Source of the DNA: a virus
Virus record (IMG/VR): IMGVR_UViG_3300034101_001784
Coordinates: 1-24,215 of that record
Reading direction: 5' to 3' (one strand)
Length of the DNA: 24,215 nt
Made by a program: the position numbers and the translations under genes. The notes below the pieces were generated by a model, which was given only the letters and a program-made list of their open reading frames with translations, made no database searches and had not been told where the DNA came from. How positions within the stretch are numbered: position 1 is the first letter of the stretch; each line of letters begins with the position of its first letter. This document shows positions 19,183 to 24,215 of the stretch, one piece after another.

Positions 19183-21828
19183 CTATCTATCTCCTATTGT
19201 CTTTGGAAAAGCTCTAAAAACTGATTGCTCTTTTGTTCTATCAACAACAGCAACACCAGCTGCCATAATTGCTTCGTGGGCTTCAAAAATATCTGGGTAG
19301 TCCTTTTTCAACGCATTATACAGTCTTGGTGCGTGCATACGCAAGGTCACTAAGTGTGTAAAAATCTCAACATTCCTATTGTCTTGTTCTCTAAAATAAT
19401 CTTGACCGTGTCCCCTTGTAATCACATTTTGAAGTTCATAGCTCCTACCACCACTTAAAGCATCAAAAAAATCTTCAACTTGGCTCATAGATTGTTTTAT
19501 ACCCAGATTTTTTCTTTCTATAATATCAACTTTTGGTTGCAGCAAAGTGTTAATAGCGTTTTCTTCTTGTCTAAGTTTTTTATATTCATTATTTAGAGCT
19601 TGTTGTTCTTTCTCTATTTCTTCTAATCTTTTTCCAATCTCATCATTTCTTCTGTCCATTTCTTCTTCTGTAATTTTCTTTTTGTCAAAGTATAAATCTA
19701 TGTTTTCACTAAGTTGTCTTTGCAGTGTTCCTGTTTCTTTATTTAGCTCACTAACTTTATCTAAAACTTTTATTTGTTCATCATTTAATTTTTGCCAATC
19801 TGTTCCAGCTCTTAATTTATCTATCTCTTTTTCTTCTTCTAATCTTATTTTTTGTATTTCTTTGAATGCGTTAGTTTGTAAGACAGTTTTTTCTTCCCAT
19901 TTTTCCACATCTTCTTTTCTCATTCTTCCACCAACTTTTACAAGCTGGGCTTTTTCTATGGATCGTGAAAACCTTATAGTGTTTTTCCACATTTCTACTT
20001 GTTCTTTATCGTATTTGCCACTGCTTTCAACAGCATCAATAACTCTTTGCACTTCTTCATCAGTAAGTTCTACAAGGTCAAAATAACTTGTTCCTTCCCT
20101 TATACTTTGTCCTGTCAAATTACGGTAAGCAGATGCTAATGGTTTTGCTGTTCCAACAAAACTAAGACCACCATAGTTGCCTAAATTAAACTTAGCTCTC
20201 AAATTATAATCAATAGCGTGTCCCAATTCGTGTGTATAAGTTATAGCGTTTCTTCCCTTTGTCAAATCTTCATTTATTTCTTGCACAGATATGTAGTTAG
20301 AAAAAGGTTTGTAATAACCTTCATTTTGATGCAACACAACAGTAAAGTTTTTTTCTAAAACATTATCTAATTCCTTAAAATAATATGCTGTGATTTTTCT
20401 TCCATCATCTGTTTCAGGCTCATTGTCTATATTTGCAAATCTGCTTTGCCAATTATCATAAGTTCTTTTTTTGGCTTCACCTTTTGTCATATTTGAGTTT
20501 GGTTTTTTCCAATCTATTTCATAAATCTTTTTAACATAAACCTTTTTTTCTTCTGGCACTGCATAATGTGATGCAACAGTTTCATTCATCTTAACTTCTT
20601 CTTTGGATCCAACAGGTGCTGGTGCTGGTGGCAGATTGGTCACAGGTGTGGGTGGTTGCCCTTTATCTTTGAAAAGGTTGTATTTATAGCCCAAATCTTT
20701 AATTAAGATTTTTCTGGTTTCTCTCCTGCGTTCTCTTGATAAGTCTGGGTTTTGTTGCAACAGTTCTCTTAGTTTTTCTTGGCTGTTTGATATTGACAAT
20801 CTTTTTCTTCTAATTGCATCATCAAAATCAGTGCTATTTGTTCTCTTTTTTAGCAATTCAAAAGTTTGCAGGGCTGATTTGTTTTTTCTTATGTTGCGTT
20901 CATAAGCTCTTTGTTGTTTTAGTGCTTCATAGTTTTCAGGCCTATAATTTCCCCTGACACTATCTGTTTTTGTTTTTACAGCGTTCAAACTCTCATTACC
21001 AATACCTTCATCAATACTAATTGGTATAAGTCTGTGTCTGCAATTTGGTCTTGTGGTTAAAAACGGTGCTTCTTCACGCACTTCCTGCACAGACAACATT
21101 TGTTTCTGTTTGATTGCATTTGAAATCAGTTGCTTAGCTTCATCAGTCAGTCTAAAACTTTGATAATCTGCGTTGTAATAAATCTTGCCTTGATAATCAG
21201 CGTGGTCATCAGCACAATCTCCAAACTCATCACACAAGAAAAAAACTATGTTTGCTTGCTTAGCAATTTCAATTTGTTGCTCACCAATTTCTTGCTGTAT
21301 GCCTGTTCTTACAGCCATCTCCATATATTCTCTATAACCAACTTTTCTGCCACCTTTATAAGTAACAGGCAAACCATTTTCTATGCCAGCTTCTGTTTGC
21401 TTAGCAATGCTTGCTTTTAGGTCAGGTATAAACTGTGCAGATGTATTAAACTTATTCAGCCTATAAATCTTTTGCACTTGTTTATTCTGCTCACCTTCTG
21501 CTGATTGCAGCAAAATCTTGCTGCCTTTTTTAATTTCAGCTTCCAAAGGTGCTGTGTTAATGCCAGCATAAGTCCCAATGTTTTTGGCTATGTTGATTTG
21601 TAACTTCTCTGCTTGTTTTGACAAAACCAAAAGCTTTTGATGCAAAGCTTTTTTTTGTGAAGCTTGTTTTATCAAATAATCTTTTGGGCTTGTTACTTTT
21701 TCAATATCAATGTTGAGTGACAGTGCAATCTCTGTAAGCATATTTGCTTCTGTTGCATCTACCACTTCTCTCATTATCATTGAGATGTCATCAGTAACAT
21801 CATTGATGTCTTTTTTAGTTGTGGCCAT
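19183..21828 (-). CDS. Minor head protein (phage_min_cap2/MuF type) with HELGH metallopeptidase-like C-terminal part
   Basis: An 881-residue fusion. Residues about 1-270 are a phage minor capsid domain: CDEFGDCADDHADYQGK at 199-215 and RPNCRHRL at 260-267 are the metal-binding-like Cys/His pattern of this family. Residues about 300-420 are a charged linker with a Pro-rich stretch near 391-405. From about 440 comes a second domain with THELGHAID: H533, E534 and H537 form the HExxH zincin motif, and the Glu in NVEIFTHL (E821) may be the third ligand. A long coiled coil (about 655-765) separates the two halves of this second domain. Minor head proteins enter the host or line the portal, so the C-terminal part could be an injected protease or a maturation protease. 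It follows the portal by 12 bases. Confidence 0.8.
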   Translation of the reverse strand: MATTKKDINDVTDDISMIMREVVDATEANMLTEIALSLNIDIEKVTSPKDYLIKQASQKKALHQKLLVLSKQAEKLQINIAKNIGTYAGINTAPLEAEIKKGSKILLQSAEGEQNKQVQKIYRLNKFNTSAQFIPDLKASIAKQTEAGIENGLPVTYKGGRKVGYREYMEMAVRTGIQQEIGEQQIEIAKQANIVFFLCDEFGDCADDHADYQGKIYYNADYQSFRLTDEAKQLISNAIKQKQMLSVQEVREEAPFLTTRPNCRHRLIPISIDEGIGNESLNAVKTKTDSVRGNYRPENYEALKQQRAYERNIRKNKSALQTFELLKKRTNSTDFDDAIRRKRLSISNSQEKLRELLQQNPDLSRERRRETRKILIKDLGYKYNLFKDKGQPPTPVTNLPPAPAPVGSKEEVKMNETVASHYAVPEEKKVYVKKIYEIDWKKPNSNMTKGEAKKRTYDNWQSRFANIDNEPETDDGRKITAYYFKELDNVLEKNFTVVLHQNEGYYKPFSNYISVQEINEDLTKGRNAITYTHELGHAIDYNLRAKFNLGNYGGLSFVGTAKPLASAYRNLTGQSIREGTSYFDLVELTDEEVQRVIDAVESSGKYDKEQVEMWKNTIRFSRSIEKAQLVKVGGRMRKEDVEKWEEKTVLQTNAFKEIQKIRLEEEKEIDKLRAGTDWQKLNDEQIKVLDKVSELNKETGTLQRQLSENIDLYFDKKKITEEEMDRRNDEIGKRLEEIEKEQQALNNEYKKLRQEENAINTLLQPKVDIIERKNLGIKQSMSQVEDFFDALSGGRSYELQNVITRGHGQDYFREQDNRNVEIFTHLVTLRMHAPRLYNALKKDYPDIFEAHEAIMAAGVAVVDRTKEQSVFRAFPKTIGDR

Positions 21829-21840
21829 AAGACATCACAC

Positions 21841-23496
21841 CTACTCTTTTATTTCTTCTTGGTCTTGCCCTTGCTCTTGTAAGTCTTCTTCATTTTCTTG
21901 TCCTTCTTCTTCAACTTCTTCATTTTGCTCTCCTTCCTGATTGGATCCTGTTTCATCACCATCATAAAGTGTGTCTGCAATGTCTGGTGATTGTCTATTC
22001 ATAAAGCTTTGAATGTAAGAAACAATCTCATCTTTGTTAGGTGCATCTGGGAAAACTTTTTCTACATATTGAGCAGGTGTGATTGCACCACTTGTCAATG
22101 CAGATAAGTAACTATCAATAATCTTGTTAAGGAAATAATCTTGATAGTGGGCTTTGGCTTCTTCTTCTGTTTCACCATACCACTTTTCTCTAAACTCAGG
22201 CACAGACATAATGCCAGCTTGCACATCAAGTCTATCACGGTCCATTTCACTGCCTTTATCTTCAAAGATGCTGTCATCAAACTTAACCTTAATATCAAAA
22301 TCTTCCATAGGGTTAAAGATAACTTCTGTGAAGTCATTACTTGCATAAATAATTGCTTTGGTCATTCTAATTAAAACTTCTTCAAGCAAGATTTGATGCT
22401 TCCTAATGTTTCTAAATAAGCTGCTATTGTCAGCCACAACTTGTGTTGCAGTTGCCACCATTGAGCCATCAAACTTCAAAAAGTTTTCACCTAAGCCACA
22501 CTTCATTGCAATGTAAGACATTTCAGTATTGATGCCACGCACATAAGCATCATAACGCAACTCATCTTTTTGAGTGGTGATAATTGGTTTGCCTTCACTG
22601 TTATCAGGTAGGTGATAAAATAGCGTGTCATACGGATCAAATGTTCTGGTCATCTGGCCATCTTGTTTATTGATTGTCCAAGCTTCTGTGCTAACAAACA
22701 TTCTTTTTCTGCCAAGCACATATTCCAAGTCAAAGCCATCATATTTGTTATCAATAGCCTTAAAGTTGTCTAAACAGTTTGCATAAATAGACACTCCAAG
22801 CTCATCATCTGTAAGCTCAGTTAAGAAATTACTACTGATGTTTGGCTTAATGATAAAAAACCAAGCAATCTGTGATTGGGTGTTAAACACAGTGTGTTCT
22901 AACAACTTGCCTTTACTATCAACAACATAACTATGTATTTGATAAATGCCATTCTCATCTTTGATATGCACAGCATAATTTGTGTAGTCACTTCCTGTGC
23001 TTACAAACGCACATTCTGTGATTTCTTTATTCTCTGTGGTAATAGGGTGGATCTTGGTTTCATTTACAAAGTCAATACAGATATAGGCTTGTTCTTTGTT
23101 GAGCTTGCCTGTGTTTTCTCCTACTTGCAAATCTTTAATGCTCATAACCAAAGCACCATAGCCCAATGCAAAGCTCTTTTCTACACCTTCATTGGCCTTC
23201 TGCCAGAAGTTTGTTTTGTATAAAATATAATCAAGCTTTTGCTTTTCTTCATCTGGCAAGATAATGTCACAGCGTTCATTCAGCAACAGGTTGGCCCAAG
23301 TTTCAGCTACAAACTTTGGCAAGCCCATTGTTTTCCGTTCCATATCTAAATAGTTTGTCCCATTGTATAGCCTGTAATTATGAAAACCCATCACCTTGCC
23401 CCTATACCAGCTCAGCCAATCTTTTGCATAAAAAGATTTTCTTGGTAATGCCTTTTGATAGCCCAATGCATCTGCAATAACTTGTGTAATGTCCAT
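21841..23496 (-). CDS. Portal protein, SPP1 gp6-like
   Basis: A 551-residue portal. SWYRGKVMGFHNYRLYNGTN and MGLPKFVAETWANLLLNERCD near the N-terminus match the conserved start of SPP1-type portals, and VRGINTEMSYIAMKCGLGEN (about residue 315) is a typical segment of the clip/stem region. The last about 40 residues are extremely acidic (Glu/Gln runs, with EEVEEEGQENEEDLQEQGQD), a tail that may sit inside the DNA channel or bind the terminase. The dodecamer would form the DNA gate of the capsid. TAGGAG lies before the ATG at 23496. It lies between terminase and minor head protein, the expected order. Confidence 0.9.
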   Translation of the reverse strand: MDITQVIADALGYQKALPRKSFYAKDWLSWYRGKVMGFHNYRLYNGTNYLDMERKTMGLPKFVAETWANLLLNERCDIILPDEEKQKLDYILYKTNFWQKANEGVEKSFALGYGALVMSIKDLQVGENTGKLNKEQAYICIDFVNETKIHPITTENKEITECAFVSTGSDYTNYAVHIKDENGIYQIHSYVVDSKGKLLEHTVFNTQSQIAWFFIIKPNISSNFLTELTDDELGVSIYANCLDNFKAIDNKYDGFDLEYVLGRKRMFVSTEAWTINKQDGQMTRTFDPYDTLFYHLPDNSEGKPIITTQKDELRYDAYVRGINTEMSYIAMKCGLGENFLKFDGSMVATATQVVADNSSLFRNIRKHQILLEEVLIRMTKAIIYASNDFTEVIFNPMEDFDIKVKFDDSIFEDKGSEMDRDRLDVQAGIMSVPEFREKWYGETEEEAKAHYQDYFLNKIIDSYLSALTSGAITPAQYVEKVFPDAPNKDEIVSYIQSFMNRQSPDIADTLYDGDETGSNQEGEQNEEVEEEGQENEEDLQEQGQDQEEIKE

Positions 23497-23522
23497 ATAT
23501 TTTTCTCTCTCCTATAATTTTA

Positions 23523-24215
23523 TCACATTGTGTCTAACAAATTGTCCATATATTCTTCAACACTATATTCAAATGCATCTATGATGTCTATATCACTTGT
23601 TCCATCATCAAGCCTTTTGCCTTCCTGCTTCTCATTCCATACTGCTGTTCTCAGCCCATACTGTAATGGCTGTGTTGTGGATCTAAGCATCTTCAATCTG
23701 TCTTGGCCCAGCAACCTTGCAACAAGGTCTATTCTGTCTGTGATTGGCTTTTTAAGTGCCAGCTTCACATTGGTCCTTAGCCTACTTTGCAGAGCTGCAT
23801 TCTTTAAGCCCCTAATCAGCACAGGCTCAGCGTTGTCACATCTGGTGTTAAACGGTTTGCCATACTTGGCATAGATGTCTGTTGCAAAAGCTACAAACTC
23901 TTTATCAAGCTGCTCTGGGCTTAGCTTAGCTGTGATACGCACTGCATCAAGCACAATCACTTGCTTTAACATTGGTGTAAAACCTGTGGCCACAAAAGCA
24001 GTAGCTGATTTATTACCACCAAAATCAACCCCAACATTCACTAACATCAGGTCTTCTGGCACACTGTCTATCAGGTATCTGTCCATATTGCTGGCAAACT
24101 TCTCATAGATAACCCCTTCTGCCTGCACCCATTGGCCCAGAATGTAACGCTGATAAAACACACCTTCATACATTGCTTCATATCTGGCTATGATTTTACT
24201 GTCTAAGCTTGGGTT
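23523..24215 (-). CDS. terL: Terminase large subunit, C-terminal nuclease part (cut by window edge)
   Basis: The last 230 residues of the packaging motor; the frame is open to 24215, so the ATPase domain lies outside the window. Visible features: MYEGVFYQRYILGQWV, the ending of the ATPase/linker region in this family; VGVDFGGNKSATAF with the first catalytic Asp of the RNase H-like nuclease; TRCDNAEP with the second; and SDIDIIDAFEYS with the last acidic residues. These metal-binding aspartates cut concatemeric DNA during packaging. The gene ends with TGA, 26 bases before the portal start. Whether packaging is headful or cos-based cannot be told from this part. Confidence 0.93.
   Translation of the reverse strand, partial: NPSLDSKIIARYEAMYEGVFYQRYILGQWVQAEGVIYEKFASNMDRYLIDSVPEDLMLVNVGVDFGGNKSATAFVATGFTPMLKQVIVLDAVRITAKLSPEQLDKEFVAFATDIYAKYGKPFNTRCDNAEPVLIRGLKNAALQSRLRTNVKLALKKPITDRIDLVARLLGQDRLKMLRSTTQPLQYGLRTAVWNEKQEGKRLDDGTSDIDIIDAFEYSVEEYMDNLLDTM

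Noticed and set aside
19547-20086. Plus-strand open frame rich in Ser and Phe (179 codons)
   Set aside because: It is antisense to the coiled-coil part of the minor head gene; Ser/Phe/Leu richness is the expected shadow of Glu/Lys/Arg codons.
1-24215. Recoding of TGA to tryptophan (Mollicute code)
   Set aside because: Trp positions checked use TGG, and TGA ends several genes exactly at ATGA overlaps and the terminase gene, so TGA acts as stop.
1-24215. tRNA genes, integrase, transposase or attachment sites
   Set aside because: No cloverleaf, tyrosine/serine recombinase motif or inverted-repeat-bounded element was found; the window is dense with phage structural and replication genes.
1-24215. 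A phage methyltransferase that would explain GGATC protection
   Set aside because: No DPPY, NPPY or PCQ-type motif was seen in any gene of the window; if it exists it lies outside.

Overview
This window is a compact piece of a tailed double-stranded DNA phage genome (or prophage). It is AT-rich (about one third G+C by eye), and every convincing gene lies on the minus strand, so the window reads in gene order from right to left. Strong AAGGAG-type ribosome binding sites, many ATGA stop/start overlaps and a TTGACA/TATAGT promoter point to a low-GC Gram-positive or Mollicute-like host. TGG encodes Trp and TGA is used as a stop, so the genetic code is standard. No tRNA, integrase or DNA methyltransferase gene was seen.

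Layout on the minus strand. 24215-15913 is the packaging and head module: terminase large subunit (cut by the window edge), SPP1-type portal, a large minor head protein that carries an HELGH metallopeptidase-like segment, a small unknown gene, scaffold, P22-like coat protein, and three head-completion/neck proteins. 15938-8644 is the tail and adsorption module: a tail terminator/tube-like protein, a 144-residue protein in the slot where a tape measure is expected, an 846-residue tail-tip protein, a BppU-like baseplate protein, a coiled-coil protein, two fibre-like proteins with related N-termini, and small proteins. 8323-5905 encodes a small coiled-coil protein and four membrane proteins; it sits where a lysis cassette would be, but no cell-wall hydrolase is recognisable. 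5904-5745 is the main regulatory region, with a strong promoter. 5744-1 is the early/replication module: small unknown genes, a SprT-like metalloprotease, an XRE regulator translationally coupled to a SpoVS-like protein, then a recombination/replication set of RecA/Sak4-like ATPase, PD-(D/E)XK nuclease, SSB-like protein with an acidic DDDLPF tail, and a prim-pol/D5-type primase-helicase that runs off the left edge.

The most striking signal is in the DNA itself. By hand scan, GATC occurs 26 times and every one is inside GGATC or GATCC; 17 are the full GGATCC, far more than base composition predicts, quasi-regularly spaced and used in all three reading frames. CATG, GTAC, CTAG, ACGT, TCGA, CCGG, GCGC and CGCG appear to be completely absent, while GGCC, AGCT and TGCA are common. 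His codons show the constraint at work: in all eight cases checked, His before a G-initial codon is CAC, never CAT. This suggests extreme palindrome avoidance under restriction pressure, with GGATC as an exempt or positively selected site.
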